Shown here: piece after piece, positions 34,763 through 45,439 of the stretch
How the letters are laid out: every line of letters begins with the position of its first letter
Position numbering within the stretch: position 1 is the first letter of the stretch
Assembly (NCBI GenBank): GCA_013388525.1
Contig: JACAFA010000138.1
Coordinates: forward strand, 1-53,637
Direction of reading: 5' to 3'
Length of the DNA: 53,637 bases
Source of the DNA: Ignavibacteriaceae bacterium
GTDB lineage: Bacteria; Bacteroidota; Ignavibacteria; Ignavibacteriales; Ignavibacteriaceae
Translations under genes and position numbers: made by a program
The notes under the pieces: generated by a model
Told to the model about the DNA's origin: nothing
Seen by the model: the letters and a program-made list of their open reading frames with translations, nothing else
The model's database searches: none

Positions 34763-35356
34763 TTGCAAAAAATAGCTTGTGAAATATTAGGTTTATCCTC
34801 AAGCCCGGCAACTGGAGGAGCTTACGCAATCCTTCTGAAAGAAGTGGATGGTAAAAGAAGGCTGCCAATAATCATTGGTGCTTTTGAAGCTCAGGCAATT
34901 GCTCTGGAAATTGAAGGTATTAAACCGCCAAGACCATTAACACATGACTTATTGAAACAGTTAACCGATAGTCTTGGAGCAACTGTTATTGAAATAATTA
35001 TTGATGAATTGAGAGATAACACTTTCTATGCAAAGATTATTCTGGAAGTTTCCGGATTTTCACAGGAAATTGATGCACGCCCGAGTGATGCAATTGCCCT
35101 GGCTGTAAGAGCACAGGCACCAATTTATGTTTCGGAAACCGTAATGGATGCTGCTGCTTTTATTCCTGCAGAAGAAACCGAAGAGTCAACATCTATAAAT
35201 GCAGTAACTGATGCAGCAGAAACAAAGAAACCTGCATCAAAGGAAGCCAAGCTGGCAGCATTACAGAATAAACTGCGTGAAGCAATTGAGGGAGAAGAAT
35301 ATGAAAGAGCAGCTAAAATCAGAGATCAAATTAAAAATCTTACTAGCGAAAATTAA
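34763..35356 (+). CDS. bifunctional nuclease (DUF151) domain protein with C-terminal UVR motif
   Basis: This 197-residue protein starts with a TTG. Residues 1-130 form the DUF151/BFN domain: LGLSSSPATGGAYAILLKE, LPIIIGAFEAQAIALEIEG, RPLTHDLLKQL, and ARPSDAIALAVRAQAPIYV. Residues about 163-195 carry a UVR helix pair (LQNKLREAIEGEEYERAA). This domain pair is common in Bacteroidota and Chlorobi. The DNase/RNase activity reported for a plant relative has not been generally shown in bacteria. It is co-directional with etfBA, probably in the same operon. Confidence 0.88.
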   Translation: MQKIACEILGLSSSPATGGAYAILLKEVDGKRRLPIIIGAFEAQAIALEIEGIKPPRPLTHDLLKQLTDSLGATVIEIIIDELRDNTFYAKIILEVSGFSQEIDARPSDAIALAVRAQAPIYVSETVMDAAAFIPAEETEESTSINAVTDAAETKKPASKEAKLAALQNKLREAIEGEEYERAAKIRDQIKNLTSEN

Positions 35357-35361
35357 TTTTT

Positions 35362-36831
35362 CTAGTTAAACACTTTCTGCCCTATCTTACACTCAAGACA
35401 TCTTTCCTTTACACAATAGTTTCTGAAAAGTTCTATCATCGCCTGATAATTTACACTCCGTCGGGAAGCTTTATCCAATCCAAGAACTTTTTCAACGCGC
35501 TCCACCATTACATTTGAACTGTACTGAGTGTATTGCAAGTAAAGTTGTTTTACTTTTCTTGCATTTTCATTCCGCTCGAAAATTTCAAAATATAATATCA
35601 GTACTGGAAACAAAACGTTAATGATAATTTCATCCGCACGAGATACTCCGATAAAATAATTTAATTTTTCCGGTGACGGTTTATCAAAATTATAATGTGT
35701 AATCCAATAACCTTTCGCTTCTGTGATCAGATAATTCCTAAGAACGACATTAGCTTCTTTCACTGTTCTATCAGTGTCAAAATAGTTGATTAAACTTTTA
35801 AATACTTCAGTAGTTAAAAAATGTGAAATTAAATGTGCTCCGCCGCTTAACCGGATAGTAGGAAAATTCTGTGGTCTGCTTTTAAAGAAATTCCAATCTT
35901 CTTTTTTAAACGTAGTTCCATCGTATTTGTCCTTAACAGAGTTCCAGACTTCAACCAGTTGTCTGATATATTCCGTGGTTGCTTCTTCACGATACTTTAG
36001 CTTTTGGGGAATAATACCGCTTACATTAAACAAAGCACTCTCAGTTATCAATTCAAACTTTTCATCTGAGCGAAATGAATTTAGAAAGGTGATGTTTACA
36101 GCTTTTGCCAGCTTAACCATTATTTCTTTATTCCTGGAATAACCGAGTGCTTCAAAAATCATTTCATAAATTAATTGTTCCCAAATGTAAATGTCATTGA
36201 AATCTGAAGGTGAATATTTTTTATTAAAAAAATCCTGCCCAAAGTCATATTTTAGAATCGGTTCGCGGATATTCATTTCCTTCAGGTAAATCATTTCTTT
36301 TAGCCGCTCAAGGAAACGACGGGATTTTTTCTTTAATCTTTCTATACCAAGTTCAGAAAGAAATTCAAGTTTTTCTTTCTTCGGAACATATTCGTTTCTT
36401 CCATTACAAGGCATTTCAAATTTTCTGTTCTGTTTCTCAGCTTTGACCGCATCAATAAGCAAAGTGTTAAAATTATTATCAACAAAATCAAGTAAACATA
36501 TTGAGTGAACTTTTCTGCCATCCTTGCAGTAAACAAAAGGCTGGTGATTATCTTTGGAGATTACGACATGCAGGATAACCCTGTTGTATTTTTTATCGAA
36601 GTAATGTCCGTGTGATTTCCAGTCAGAGTGCCAGGTATCTATTTCAATATCACCGAGATAAGTTATGTTGCCAAACTTAATTCGTGCATTCAGAAAGTCC
36701 GGACCTGCTGAATCTTTGTTGTGAATACCCGGATCAATAATTTCAATTTTTTGTGAATCCGGAAGAATAAGTTCTTTTGCAAACTTTCCTTCTTTCCAGA
36801 TTTCATAAATTATTTTTTCATTGGTACTCAT
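35362..36831 (-). CDS. DUF2851 family protein
   Basis: This 489-residue protein starts TNEKIIYEIWKEGKF, then the family-defining DPGIHNKDSAGPDFLNARIKF and GDIEIDTWHSDWKSHGH. It ends with a four-cysteine cluster (VKERCLECKIGQK, preceded by RNYC) that probably binds a metal. DUF2851 proteins are common in Bacteroidota and Chlorobi. The GPDF...D-E-I pattern near the N-terminus suggests a PD-(D/E)XK-like nuclease fold, but this is inference and no activity is established. It converges on the nuclease-family gene (5-base gap). Confidence 0.85.
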   Translation of the reverse strand: MSTNEKIIYEIWKEGKFAKELILPDSQKIEIIDPGIHNKDSAGPDFLNARIKFGNITYLGDIEIDTWHSDWKSHGHYFDKKYNRVILHVVISKDNHQPFVYCKDGRKVHSICLLDFVDNNFNTLLIDAVKAEKQNRKFEMPCNGRNEYVPKKEKLEFLSELGIERLKKKSRRFLERLKEMIYLKEMNIREPILKYDFGQDFFNKKYSPSDFNDIYIWEQLIYEMIFEALGYSRNKEIMVKLAKAVNITFLNSFRSDEKFELITESALFNVSGIIPQKLKYREEATTEYIRQLVEVWNSVKDKYDGTTFKKEDWNFFKSRPQNFPTIRLSGGAHLISHFLTTEVFKSLINYFDTDRTVKEANVVLRNYLITEAKGYWITHYNFDKPSPEKLNYFIGVSRADEIIINVLFPVLILYFEIFERNENARKVKQLYLQYTQYSSNVMVERVEKVLGLDKASRRSVNYQAMIELFRNYCVKERCLECKIGQKVFN

Positions 36832-36998
36832 AAAGCAAAATAATGTTGAACTTTGTTTTTACAGAACATTTCTACAAGAAAGATATTTTCTTTTCTCAAT
36901 ATAGAAAAGATAAAATTAAGTACGCTTTATTCTCTGTCACATTTGTGATTGCGCAGTAATAAAACATTGAAAAAAGGGTAATATTAGTGTGAATTGAA

Positions 36999-37811
36999 TT
37001 AAACCCGAAGTGTTTTAAGAACAGTCTGATTCAAAGCAGATAATTCATTTTTAGCTGCTTCAGCAAAATCTTCCCTCAAACTTTTTTGTATAATGCCTCT
37101 GCTAACATTAATAAGAAATGAATATTTTTTCTCAGAGAACAAAATCTTAGTAACATCCTCAAGACTACCACCCTGAGCACCAACACCGGGAATTAACATC
37201 GGTAAATTATCAATTAATTTTATGTTTACTTTAAGCTCAGAAATATTCGTTGCACCAAAAACAATTCCGCAGTTTTCGTTTTTATTCCAGTTGTGAATTT
37301 TACTGATGACATTTTGATAAAGATATTCACCACTTTCTAATTTTTGCTTTTGAAAATCTGCTGAGCCAGGATTTGACGTTAACGCAAGAATAAAATTTAG
37401 TTTTTCCTGATAAAGAAGAAACGGCTCGAGTGAATCCTGTCCCATATAAGGATTCAGAGTTGCTGAATCAAATTTAAAATGGTTGAATATTGAGTGTGCA
37501 TATAAATTGGAAGTGTTCCCGATATCTCCACGTTTACCATCAGCTATTGTTAAAATTTCATCAGGAATGAATGATAAAGTTTCTTCAAGATTTTTCAGAC
37601 CGGTGATTCCCTCGCTTTCATAAAAAGCTAAATTCAATTTATAAGCAGCGGCGGAATCTTTAGTTGCCTCAATGATTTCTTTATTGAATTCTAAAACAGG
37701 TTTTTTAGATGAGTAAAGATGTAAAGGAAGTTTCTTTGGATCTGAATCAAGTCCGATACAAATATATCTGCCAGATTTATTTGCGAGATTTAATTTTTGA
37801 ATTGCATTCAT
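36999..37811 (-). CDS. pyrF: orotidine 5'-phosphate decarboxylase (type 2)
   Basis: This 270-residue enzyme catalyses the last step of UMP synthesis. It belongs to the longer type-2 (mycobacterial-like) OMPDC group: CIGLDSDPKKLP near the start, the catalytic Lys-Asp segment ILTIADGKRGDIGNTS, NPYMGQDSLEPFL, and the phosphate-binding LIPGVGAQGGSLEDV. It is the last gene of the operon running from purN through mreBCD, mrdA and rodA, 9 bases after rodA. Confidence 0.95.
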   Translation of the reverse strand: MNAIQKLNLANKSGRYICIGLDSDPKKLPLHLYSSKKPVLEFNKEIIEATKDSAAAYKLNLAFYESEGITGLKNLEETLSFIPDEILTIADGKRGDIGNTSNLYAHSIFNHFKFDSATLNPYMGQDSLEPFLLYQEKLNFILALTSNPGSADFQKQKLESGEYLYQNVISKIHNWNKNENCGIVFGATNISELKVNIKLIDNLPMLIPGVGAQGGSLEDVTKILFSEKKYSFLINVSRGIIQKSLREDFAEAAKNELSALNQTVLKTLRV

Positions 37812-37820
37812 CTTAATGTA

Positions 37821-39050
37821 TTAAGTATAATTTTTTCTGGTTCGGTATAAGTTTGCTAGAATTCCCAGCATAAACATATTAACCAGAAGCGAGCTGCCGC
37901 CATAACTAATAAAAGGTAACGGAATACCGATAACCGGAAGTATTCCCACAACCATTCCCATATTAATAATGAAGTGAATAAGAAAAACTGATAAAATACC
38001 TATAGATGTTAAACTCAAAAATTCATCTTTGGTATTGTATGTTAACTTCAATATTCTAAGGAAAAAAATTAAGAAAATACTTATAACAATGATACTTCCG
38101 ATAAAACCAAATTCTTCACCAATAACACAGAAAGCAAAATCCGTCCATTGCTCGGGAATGAATTGCAGCTGAGTTTGATTGCCGGCGAGAAAACCTTTTC
38201 CTGTTAATCCACCTGAACCAATAGCTACCTTTGCCTGAATAGTGTTATAGCCAGCGCCAAGCGGATCTGCATTGGGATCTAAAAACGATTGAATTCTTCT
38301 TTGTTGATGCGGGCTTAATGCATGATAAACGAAATCAGCAAAAAAACCGCTTGATAAGCCAATTGCAAATATTGATGCGCTGAAAAAAAGATCTTTTTTA
38401 AAAGTTATCAGTAAAATAATTACAAGTAATAAAGCAAGTATAAAATAGACGGTTCCGAATATAGCAGCCACAGCAATAAAGGCTGGAGATAAAACTACAA
38501 AGAGTGAAAATGAACTTATTCCCTTCCAGAAAAACATCATAAGAATCATACCCATAAAAACAATTGAAGTACCCATATCCGGTTCCATAAGAATTAATAA
38601 AACCGGTGTAAATCCTATTGCAAGAGTGATAAAGATATCTTTGAATGAATCTATGTTTGAATTATTTCTGCTGAGGTAAGAGGATATTGCCATTATAGTT
38701 GAAATCTTAGCTAATTCAGATGGTTGAAATCCGAATGAACCGAGAACAAGCCAGCTTTTAGAGCCTGAAATTTGTCTGCCAATTACAAGCACAGCCATAA
38801 GAAGAAAAAGTGATACCAGATAAGAGGGCGCAGCTAAGGATTTAAAAATATTTGTAGGAAGAGAATATGTTATGAAGAAAACAATGAAAGCTACTATTCC
38901 CCAAACAACCTGTCTCTGAAAATTTTCCTGTGCAAAAGTATTGTTTACTGTTGAACTATAAATAGCAAGTAAACCAGATCCGAATAAAATCAACGCAGGC
39001 AGGAAGAGCCCAAAATCAAACTTATCTTTTATGTTGCAATCAATTCTCAA
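37821..39050 (-). CDS. rodA: SEDS peptidoglycan glycosyltransferase RodA
   Basis: This 409-residue inner-membrane polymerase has about ten helices. SEDS features are visible: [32 protein letters not shown] with the conserved Pro-Ser-Glu, [12 protein letters not shown] with the catalytic-region Asp, the [15 protein letters not shown] loop with the following QWTDFAF, and the C-terminal [12 protein letters not shown]. With PBP2, encoded 13 bases upstream, it builds lateral wall glycan. The position in a mre operon supports RodA over FtsW. Confidence 0.95.
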   Translation of the reverse strand: MRIDCNIKDKFDFGLFLPALILFGSGLLAIYSSTVNNTFAQENFQRQVVWGIVAFIVFFITYSLPTNIFKSLAAPSYLVSLFLLMAVLVIGRQISGSKSWLVLGSFGFQPSELAKISTIMAISSYLSRNNSNIDSFKDIFITLAIGFTPVLLILMEPDMGTSIVFMGMILMMFFWKGISSFSLFVVLSPAFIAVAAIFGTVYFILALLLVIILLITFKKDLFFSASIFAIGLSSGFFADFVYHALSPHQQRRIQSFLDPNADPLGAGYNTIQAKVAIGSGGLTGKGFLAGNQTQLQFIPEQWTDFAFCVIGEEFGFIGSIIVISIFLIFFLRILKLTYNTKDEFLSLTSIGILSVFLIHFIINMGMVVGILPVIGIPLPFISYGGSSLLVNMFMLGILANLYRTRKNYT

Positions 39051-39063
39051 GCTGAGTTTTTCC

Positions 39064-40863
39064 CTAATTAATTTTCATAACAGCTATTTCATCTTTAAAA
39101 GTTTTGTCGTCTTTCTTAAAACTATTCATATAAGCCTGAATTACTTTCTTTGCAATTGGCGCTGCATGTGTTCCTCCAAAACCAACATTTTCAACAAGTA
39201 CTGCTATTGCTATTTTAGGATTTTCATAAGGCGCAAAACCAATAAACCAGGCATGGTCTTTACCATGAGGATTCTGTGCAGTTCCGGTTTTACCGCAGAT
39301 AGAAATATCTGGTAATCGAATGTGTGTAGCAGTTCCGTGTCCGTTAACAACTAAAAACATTCCTTCTTTCACGATATCCAATGCATACTTACTAACACCT
39401 GTATTAATTTCTTTGTAGGTAAATGGTACAAGGTCTTCAGTTTTATCATCAATGTATCCTCTTACGACGTGCGGAGTTTTACTTTTCCCATCGTTAGCTA
39501 TCAGACTAGCATATTGAGCCAGCTGTAACGGTGTAACACTAACTTCGCCTTGACCAATACCGAGACTTGCCATAATACTTCTTGGCCAATTTTCGCCATA
39601 TCTTTTTACGTAATAATTTTCATCAGGAATTAAACCGGGCACTTCTTCAGTCAGGTCAACTCCTGTAATATTTCCAAATCCAAACCTTGTGGCATATTCT
39701 TTCCACTTATCAATTCCTATTTTGTAAATAAGTCTGTAAAAAAAAGAGTTACAGGATTTTTCTATTGCAGTTAGAACATTAACGGTTCCGTGATTGCCAT
39801 GGCATTTAAAGAACCTTCCGAAAGTAAATCCTCCACCGCAGGTAATAGTATATGATGGTGTGATAATTCCCATATCAAGTGCAGCAAGAGCGGACAGCAT
39901 TTTAAATGTTGAGCCGGGAGGGTGAACAGACATTGTTGCACGGTTGAATAATGGAGTAAATGGATCGCTGTAAATACTGTCTAAAAAAGTTTTCGGTGTA
40001 AAATAAGAAAAACGATTTAAGTCATAATCAGGAGCGCTGACCATTGCAAGAATTTCGCCGCTTGAAGGTTCAATTGCTACTAAAGCTCCTCTCTTGCCTT
40101 TAAATTCCTCTTCAGCAACTTTTTGTGTTGATGCTTCTATACTTAATACAAGATCATTTCCTTTTTTAGGAAGTACATCATCTCTGCCATCAAGGTACTG
40201 ACCGATTCTCCGCTGTCTGGAATCCACCAGTACATAACTGTATCCTTTTGTTCCGCAAATTAATTTTTCATATGTCTTTTCAATGCCATTATGCCCGACA
40301 TAATCACCAGGTTTATAAAATTCTTTTTCCTTTGCAAGCTGTTCAGGAGATATTTCCTTTGTATAACCGAATGTGTGTGAGGCAATAACACCGGCAGGAT
40401 AGAATCTTTGCATCTCAATTATGTAATCAACTCCGGGAAGGTGCTCAGAGTTTTCTTCGAACCAGGCAATTACTTTAAAGTCAACACCTCTTCTTATTTT
40501 AACAGGCAGAAATTTAGAATAGATTCTATTCTTTTGCAGCAGGTTTTTTACAAATCCGGGTTCAGTACCGATAACGGCTTCTATAATTCTATTCAGACTT
40601 GTATCGTAATATGCAGGTGTGATTCTTAAAGTATATGCAGGATTGTTGCTAACCAAAACTTTGTAATTCCGATCATAGAAAACTCCGCGAAGAGGCTGCA
40701 GTTCAAGGCTTTTAATACTATTATCCGTAGCCTTCTTATCATATTCAATCCTGTTAAGAATTTGCATCTGAAATAATCTGCCGGCAAGTATCATAACAGT
40801 TGAAATGATTATTGCATAGATTATTGCTCTTCTTTTTATTGAGCCAAAATTTTCAGTCTTCAA
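39064..40863 (-). CDS. mrdA: penicillin-binding protein 2 (peptidoglycan transpeptidase)
   Basis: This 599-residue class B PBP has a single membrane helix at residues 12-29 and a dimerisation domain up to about 230. The transpeptidase domain has the catalytic S318-TF-K321, S370-C-N372 (SxN) and K525-TG motifs. It cross-links peptidoglycan with RodA, and the pairing mrdA-rodA is the standard elongasome arrangement. Its ATG overlaps the mreD stop by 4 bases. The length is normal. Confidence 0.95.
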   Translation of the reverse strand: MKTENFGSIKRRAIIYAIIISTVMILAGRLFQMQILNRIEYDKKATDNSIKSLELQPLRGVFYDRNYKVLVSNNPAYTLRITPAYYDTSLNRIIEAVIGTEPGFVKNLLQKNRIYSKFLPVKIRRGVDFKVIAWFEENSEHLPGVDYIIEMQRFYPAGVIASHTFGYTKEISPEQLAKEKEFYKPGDYVGHNGIEKTYEKLICGTKGYSYVLVDSRQRRIGQYLDGRDDVLPKKGNDLVLSIEASTQKVAEEEFKGKRGALVAIEPSSGEILAMVSAPDYDLNRFSYFTPKTFLDSIYSDPFTPLFNRATMSVHPPGSTFKMLSALAALDMGIITPSYTITCGGGFTFGRFFKCHGNHGTVNVLTAIEKSCNSFFYRLIYKIGIDKWKEYATRFGFGNITGVDLTEEVPGLIPDENYYVKRYGENWPRSIMASLGIGQGEVSVTPLQLAQYASLIANDGKSKTPHVVRGYIDDKTEDLVPFTYKEINTGVSKYALDIVKEGMFLVVNGHGTATHIRLPDISICGKTGTAQNPHGKDHAWFIGFAPYENPKIAIAVLVENVGFGGTHAAPIAKKVIQAYMNSFKKDDKTFKDEIAVMKIN

Positions 40864-41348
40864 TCGAAAGCCCTTCTATATGGTACAACAACCACTAAAA
40901 TACTTACAAGAGAAGTATAAATTGAAGGCAGTAATGCATGGTTAAACAAAGCAAGGAGGAAATTTGTATTAAAATCAATCACTGAAAAAAATGAAAAAAT
41001 AGTTGTATCAATCAGCGCACTAATGAATGTAACAAGAGTGAATGAATAAGTATAAAGATACTTTTCTCTTCTGGTTTCTCCTGAAAAATAACCTGCAATG
41101 AAACCCGCCACAGTTTTTGAAAGCATATTACTGCCGACTAAATTTCCTGAAATAAGATCGTACAAAATTCCATACGATGCACCGGTAATCGTTCCAAAAA
41201 TTTGTCCATATAATATTGAAAAGTACACAACTGCAATAAGTAGAAGATTAGGAATGACTTCCTGTACTGAGAGCAGCGGAATAACTGTAAGCTGTATTAA
41301 GACTACGGGAATAAAAATTAATATCGGTATGAAATATTTTATTTTCAT
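40860..41348 (-). CDS. mreD: rod shape-determining protein MreD
   Basis: This 162-residue protein has five or six hydrophobic helices. The sequence is weakly conserved, as usual for MreD, but the short length, the segment GSNMLSKTVAGFIAGYFSGE and the position between mreC and mrdA fix the identity. It links the MreB filament and MreC to the PBP2/RodA synthase. Its start shares a base with the mreC stop and its end overlaps mrdA by 4 bases. Confidence 0.9.
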   Translation of the reverse strand: MKIKYFIPILIFIPVVLIQLTVIPLLSVQEVIPNLLLIAVVYFSILYGQIFGTITGASYGILYDLISGNLVGSNMLSKTVAGFIAGYFSGETRREKYLYTYSFTLVTFISALIDTTIFSFFSVIDFNTNFLLALFNHALLPSIYTSLVSILVVVVPYRRAFD

Positions 41349-42178
41349 TACCTGTTGTAAAAATTTAATTCAAGATTATTTTTTTCAGCATTCTCAACCA
41401 TTAACAGTATAAATACATTTTCAACACTCAGAACTTCCTCGAACGGAGTTACCTGGATGAGATTTAATAAGCCGGTTTTGTCTTCCTGAATATTAGAGAT
41501 AATTCCAACGGGAATAGGTACAGGTATTATTGAGCTAACTTCGGAAGTGATTATTCTGTCACCCACATCAAAATCATAAGTTCTGGGAACATCAACAATT
41601 ATTAATTTCTCTCCATCCCATTTCATTATACCGTTGAGCCTGTTTTTTTCATTCTTAACAGTAAGCTTTAAGTCAACATTTTTCAGAGTTCGCGCAATTG
41701 AAAAATTTTCCGAGCAGGATTGAATAATACCAACCAAACCTCTGTAACTTATCACAGGCATTCCGGGTTTAATTCCATCCTTTTGCCCTGCATTAATAGT
41801 TATGGTATTCTGAGTTATTGAAAGTGATTTTGAAACAATCGTTGCAGGAAAAATCGGTAGTGTTGTAGTGTCTCTTAAATTAAGCATTCCTTTAAGTTCT
41901 CTGTTCAAAATCCCTTGTTCTCTTAACTGACTAATTTGAATCATTAACTCGGCATTGGTTCGTCTTAAAATCAGATTTTCATTTTTTAATTGAGTAATGT
42001 TGAATAAATCATAGAATACTGAGGAAACTGTGGCGAAGCTTGCAAAGGCAACAGCTCTGACTTTCTGTACCTGTGGATTATTGTTTTGTGTCAGCAGAGT
42101 AAGACTTAAGATTACAATTACAACCAGGACCAGATATTCTTTAAAGTTATCCCAAACGTATGATAATAACTTGAACAT
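41348..42178 (-). CDS. mreC: rod shape-determining protein MreC
   Basis: This 276-residue protein has one N-terminal membrane helix (residues 14-31), a coiled coil at about 60-100 and a periplasmic beta-rich domain. That domain shows the family pattern: FPATIVSKSLSITQNTITINAGQKDGIKPGMPV, then YRGLVGIIQ and DRIITSE. It activates PBP2/RodA by binding PBP2. It overlaps mreB by one base and mreD by one base, so the block is translated as a unit. Confidence 0.94.
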   Translation of the reverse strand: MFKLLSYVWDNFKEYLVLVVIVILSLTLLTQNNNPQVQKVRAVAFASFATVSSVFYDLFNITQLKNENLILRRTNAELMIQISQLREQGILNRELKGMLNLRDTTTLPIFPATIVSKSLSITQNTITINAGQKDGIKPGMPVISYRGLVGIIQSCSENFSIARTLKNVDLKLTVKNEKNRLNGIMKWDGEKLIIVDVPRTYDFDVGDRIITSEVSSIIPVPIPVGIISNIQEDKTGLLNLIQVTPFEEVLSVENVFILLMVENAEKNNLELNFYNR

Positions 42179-43203
42179 TAATATCTTCTGTTACGAATAA
42201 GAACCTTTGAATACTCATTCAGATTTTCAATAATTTTTCCGGCACCTCTTGCAACAGCGGTCAGAGGATCCTCAGCGACGTGAACCGGAAGATTTGTTTC
42301 CATTTTTATACGTTCATCAAGACCTTTTAACAGCGCTCCTCCGCCTGTCAGCATTACACCTCTGTCAAGAATATCAGCCGATAATTCAGGTGGTGTACGC
42401 TCAAGTGTTTGTCTTACTGTGTTTACAATTTGTGTAATTGCTTCATTAAGAGCTTCCCGAATTTCAACAGAACTAACTTCAGTTGTTTTAGGAATTCCAC
42501 CAACAAGATCTCTTCCTTTAACCTGTATTGTAATTTCTTCCTTAAGCGGAACAGCGGAGCCAACTTCACACTTAATTGCTTCAGCAGTTCTTTCGCCTAT
42601 TAGTATATTATGATTTCTCTTGAAGAATTGCATAATAGCATAATTCATTTCATCCCCTGCAATTCTTATTGACTCTTCATTAACAATTCCCGATAAAGCA
42701 ATCACTGCTATCTCGGTAGTTCCACCACCGATATCAATTATCATGTTTCCGACAGGAGCATGAACATCAATTCCAATTCCGATTGCCGCAGCCATTGGTT
42801 CAGCAACCAGGTGAACTTCTTTTGCACCAGCATGTTCTGCGCTGTCTCTGACTGCTCTTTTTTCAACTTCTGTTACACCGCTTGGAACAGCAACCACAAC
42901 TCTCCGGCTGCTCAATACACCAGCCTTCACTCTCTTAATAAATGCTCTTATCATTCCTTCCGCAATTTCAAAATCAGCAATTACACCATCTCTCATCGGG
43001 CGGGTGACTTTAATTTCTTTGTGTTCTCTGCCCTGCATTTCTTTTGCTTTATTTCCTAACGCAATAATTCTTTTTGTGCTTCGGTCGAAAGCAACAATGG
43101 ATGGTTCATTAAGAACAATGCCTTTTCCCTTAACATAAATTAGTGTGTTTGCAGTTCCTAAATCAATTGCAATGTCTGTAGAAAAAAAGTCTATTATGCC
43201 CAT
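42178..43203 (-). CDS. mreB: actin-like rod shape-determining protein MreB
   Basis: This 341-residue cytoskeletal ATPase has the phosphate-1 motif IAIDLGTANTLIYVKG, the connect-1 and phosphate-2 region MIIDIGGGTTEIAVIALSG, the adenosine motif MLTGGGALLKGLDE and the conserved AEPMAAAIGIG. The length is normal for MreB. It follows purH by only 8 bases, so this copy is probably transcribed from the purine promoter as well as any local one. It directs where the elongasome inserts wall. Confidence 0.97.
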   Translation of the reverse strand: MGIIDFFSTDIAIDLGTANTLIYVKGKGIVLNEPSIVAFDRSTKRIIALGNKAKEMQGREHKEIKVTRPMRDGVIADFEIAEGMIRAFIKRVKAGVLSSRRVVVAVPSGVTEVEKRAVRDSAEHAGAKEVHLVAEPMAAAIGIGIDVHAPVGNMIIDIGGGTTEIAVIALSGIVNEESIRIAGDEMNYAIMQFFKRNHNILIGERTAEAIKCEVGSAVPLKEEITIQVKGRDLVGGIPKTTEVSSVEIREALNEAITQIVNTVRQTLERTPPELSADILDRGVMLTGGGALLKGLDERIKMETNLPVHVAEDPLTAVARGAGKIIENLNEYSKVLIRNRRY

Positions 43204-43211
43204 AATTCCTC

Positions 43212-44729
43212 TTAATGTTTAAAGTGCCTGATTCCTGTAAAAACCATTGAGATATTTCTCTGGTTTGCAGCATCAATTACTTCCTGATCTCTTACTGAGC
43301 CGCCGGGTTGAATTACAGAAACAGCACCACAATTTATAATTTCAATTAAACCATCTGCAAATGGAAAAAAAGCATCGGAGGCTGCAACGGAGTCTTTCAG
43401 ATCAAGTCCGTGTTCTTCAGCTTTCATCTTTGCAATTTTTGCAGAATCAATTCTCGACATTTGTCCGGCCCCAACTCCAAGTGTCGCCAAATCTTTAACA
43501 AATACAATTGCATTTGATTTTGTATACTTTGCAATTTTCCAGGCGAATCTCAAATCCTGCATTTCAGCTAAAGTCGGTTTTTTATCTGTTACAACTTTGA
43601 TTGTTGTTTCATCCAGGTCAAGCAAATCTGCATCCTGAACTATTGCACCACCGGGAATTGATCTAAAAGTAATCTTCTCGTTCAGTATCGATTTTTTTTG
43701 TTTCAACAGTCTGCGATCTTTCTTCTTCTTAAGAATTGAAATAGCTGCATCAGAATAATCAGGAGCACAAATAACTTCAAGAAAAATTTCATTCAGTTTA
43801 GCTGCAAGATTTTCGTCAACTTCTGAAGTGAAAGCAACAATTCCGCCGAATGAAGAAACAGGATCACATTTAAGTGCCTTTACGTACGCATCATAAGAAT
43901 TTTTTCCAATTGCAGCACCGGCAGGATTATTATGTTTGATAATGCTGCAAGCATTCTTTCCAAGGCTTTCAACTAATTCAACTGCTGATACTAAATCCAG
44001 AATATTGTTGTATGAAAGCTCTTTACCATGAATGAATTCAAAATTGTCATAGAACTCACCATAAACTCCCGCTTGCTGATGAGGATTTTCACCATAACGA
44101 AGTGAAGAGGCAAGTTTAAAGCTCCTGTTAAAATAATTTGAGCTGATACTCATCTTTGCCTGAAGTGAGTTGACAATGTGCGAATCATAATCTGCTGTGT
44201 GTGCAAATGCAGCTAAAGCTAATTTTTTTCTTGTTTCAAGACTAACCTGACCAGATTTCAGCTCTTCGATGAATGGTGAATATTGTTGAGGATCAGTAAT
44301 TACAGAAACAAATTTATGATTTTTCGCTGCAGCACGGATCATAGTTGGACCGCCAATATCAATATTTTCAATCAGCGTATCGAGGTCAGCATCAGGATTT
44401 TTTGCAACCTGCTTGAATGGATACAGGTTCACACATACGATATCTATTGGAAAAATGTCATTTTCATCAGCTTCTTTTAAGTCCGAGTGGTTATCTTTCC
44501 GCATAAGAATACCTCCGGCGATTTTAGGATGGAGGGTCTTTACTCTGCCATGAAATATTTCAGGAAAACCGGTTATATCTTTTATTTCAGTGACAGATAT
44601 TTCGCCTTCCGACAAAAGTTTGAAAGTATTACCGGTAGCAATTATATCATAACCACTGCTTACCAGGCTTTTGGCGAAATCTACAATCCCTGTTTTATCA
44701 AAAACACTTATTAAAGCTAGTTTTTTCAA
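43212..44729 (-). CDS. purH: bifunctional AICAR transformylase / IMP cyclohydrolase
   Basis: This 505-residue enzyme catalyses the last two steps of IMP synthesis. Residues 1-190 are the IMP cyclohydrolase (methylglyoxal-synthase-like) domain with GRVKTLHPKIAGGILMRKD. Residues about 200-505 are the formyltransferase with RYGENPHQQAGVY, the catalytic IIKHNNPAGAAIG and the C-terminal PGGSVRDQEVIDAA. It follows purN by 29 bases. It uses 10-formyl-THF made by FolD. Confidence 0.96.
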   Translation of the reverse strand: MKKLALISVFDKTGIVDFAKSLVSSGYDIIATGNTFKLLSEGEISVTEIKDITGFPEIFHGRVKTLHPKIAGGILMRKDNHSDLKEADENDIFPIDIVCVNLYPFKQVAKNPDADLDTLIENIDIGGPTMIRAAAKNHKFVSVITDPQQYSPFIEELKSGQVSLETRKKLALAAFAHTADYDSHIVNSLQAKMSISSNYFNRSFKLASSLRYGENPHQQAGVYGEFYDNFEFIHGKELSYNNILDLVSAVELVESLGKNACSIIKHNNPAGAAIGKNSYDAYVKALKCDPVSSFGGIVAFTSEVDENLAAKLNEIFLEVICAPDYSDAAISILKKKKDRRLLKQKKSILNEKITFRSIPGGAIVQDADLLDLDETTIKVVTDKKPTLAEMQDLRFAWKIAKYTKSNAIVFVKDLATLGVGAGQMSRIDSAKIAKMKAEEHGLDLKDSVAASDAFFPFADGLIEIINCGAVSVIQPGGSVRDQEVIDAANQRNISMVFTGIRHFKH

Positions 44730-44758
44730 TGCATCATATGAGGTTTGGATTAATAAAA

Positions 44759-45367
44759 TTAAGCGTCAACTATTACTCTGTTTTCCTTAACAAAGACTTT
44801 GCCAAGTGCTATTTTTTCGATGACAAATGGCAGCAGCTGATGCTCAACAGTTAATACTCTTTCGGCTATTTCTTCCGGCGATTTAACATTGGATATATCA
44901 ACACATCTCTGGGCGATAATTTTACCTGTGTCATAGGTTTCATCTACAAAATGAACAGTTGCACCTGATACCTGAGCGGATGAATCGAACACTGCACGAT
45001 GAACATTCATTCCATACATTCCGGGACCTCCGAATGAAGGCAGAAGCGCAGGATGAATATTAATAATTTTATTTTTAAATGATCTTACAAAATTCTCCGG
45101 GATAAGCTTTAAGAATCCGGCAAGTACTATCAAATCAACTTTTAAATCTTTCAGAATTACTTCAAGCTCTTCAAAAGAAATAAATCCTTCCTTTTTACCA
45201 ACGCTGTACACCGGGATCGAAAAATTTTTTGCTATATCAAATGCAGGACAGTATAATTTATCACCAACAACTGCTTTAAGATTAACTAAATTTTTCAGTT
45301 TCGGCGAATCGAGTATAGCTCGCAGATTTGAACCCCGACCAGAAACAAAGACCGAAAGTGCTAACAC
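44759..45367 (-). CDS. purN: phosphoribosylglycinamide formyltransferase
   Basis: This 202-residue enzyme formylates GAR with 10-formyl-THF. It has the N-terminal phosphate-binding SGRGSNLRAILD, the catalytic Asn-His region IINIHPALLPSFGGPGMYG and the catalytic Asp segment GATVHFVDETYDTG. It is the first gene of the purN-purH-mre operon. The 72-base gap to the TPR gene upstream contains no obvious terminator. Confidence 0.95.
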   Translation of the reverse strand: MLALSVFVSGRGSNLRAILDSPKLKNLVNLKAVVGDKLYCPAFDIAKNFSIPVYSVGKKEGFISFEELEVILKDLKVDLIVLAGFLKLIPENFVRSFKNKIINIHPALLPSFGGPGMYGMNVHRAVFDSSAQVSGATVHFVDETYDTGKIIAQRCVDISNVKSPEEIAERVLTVEHQLLPFVIEKIALGKVFVKENRVIVDA

Positions 45368-45439
45368 ATTCCTGTTAAATTATTTAACCAAAACTACTTA
45401 AAGACATTTAATTTATCAAATAAACTGGAGACATTATCC

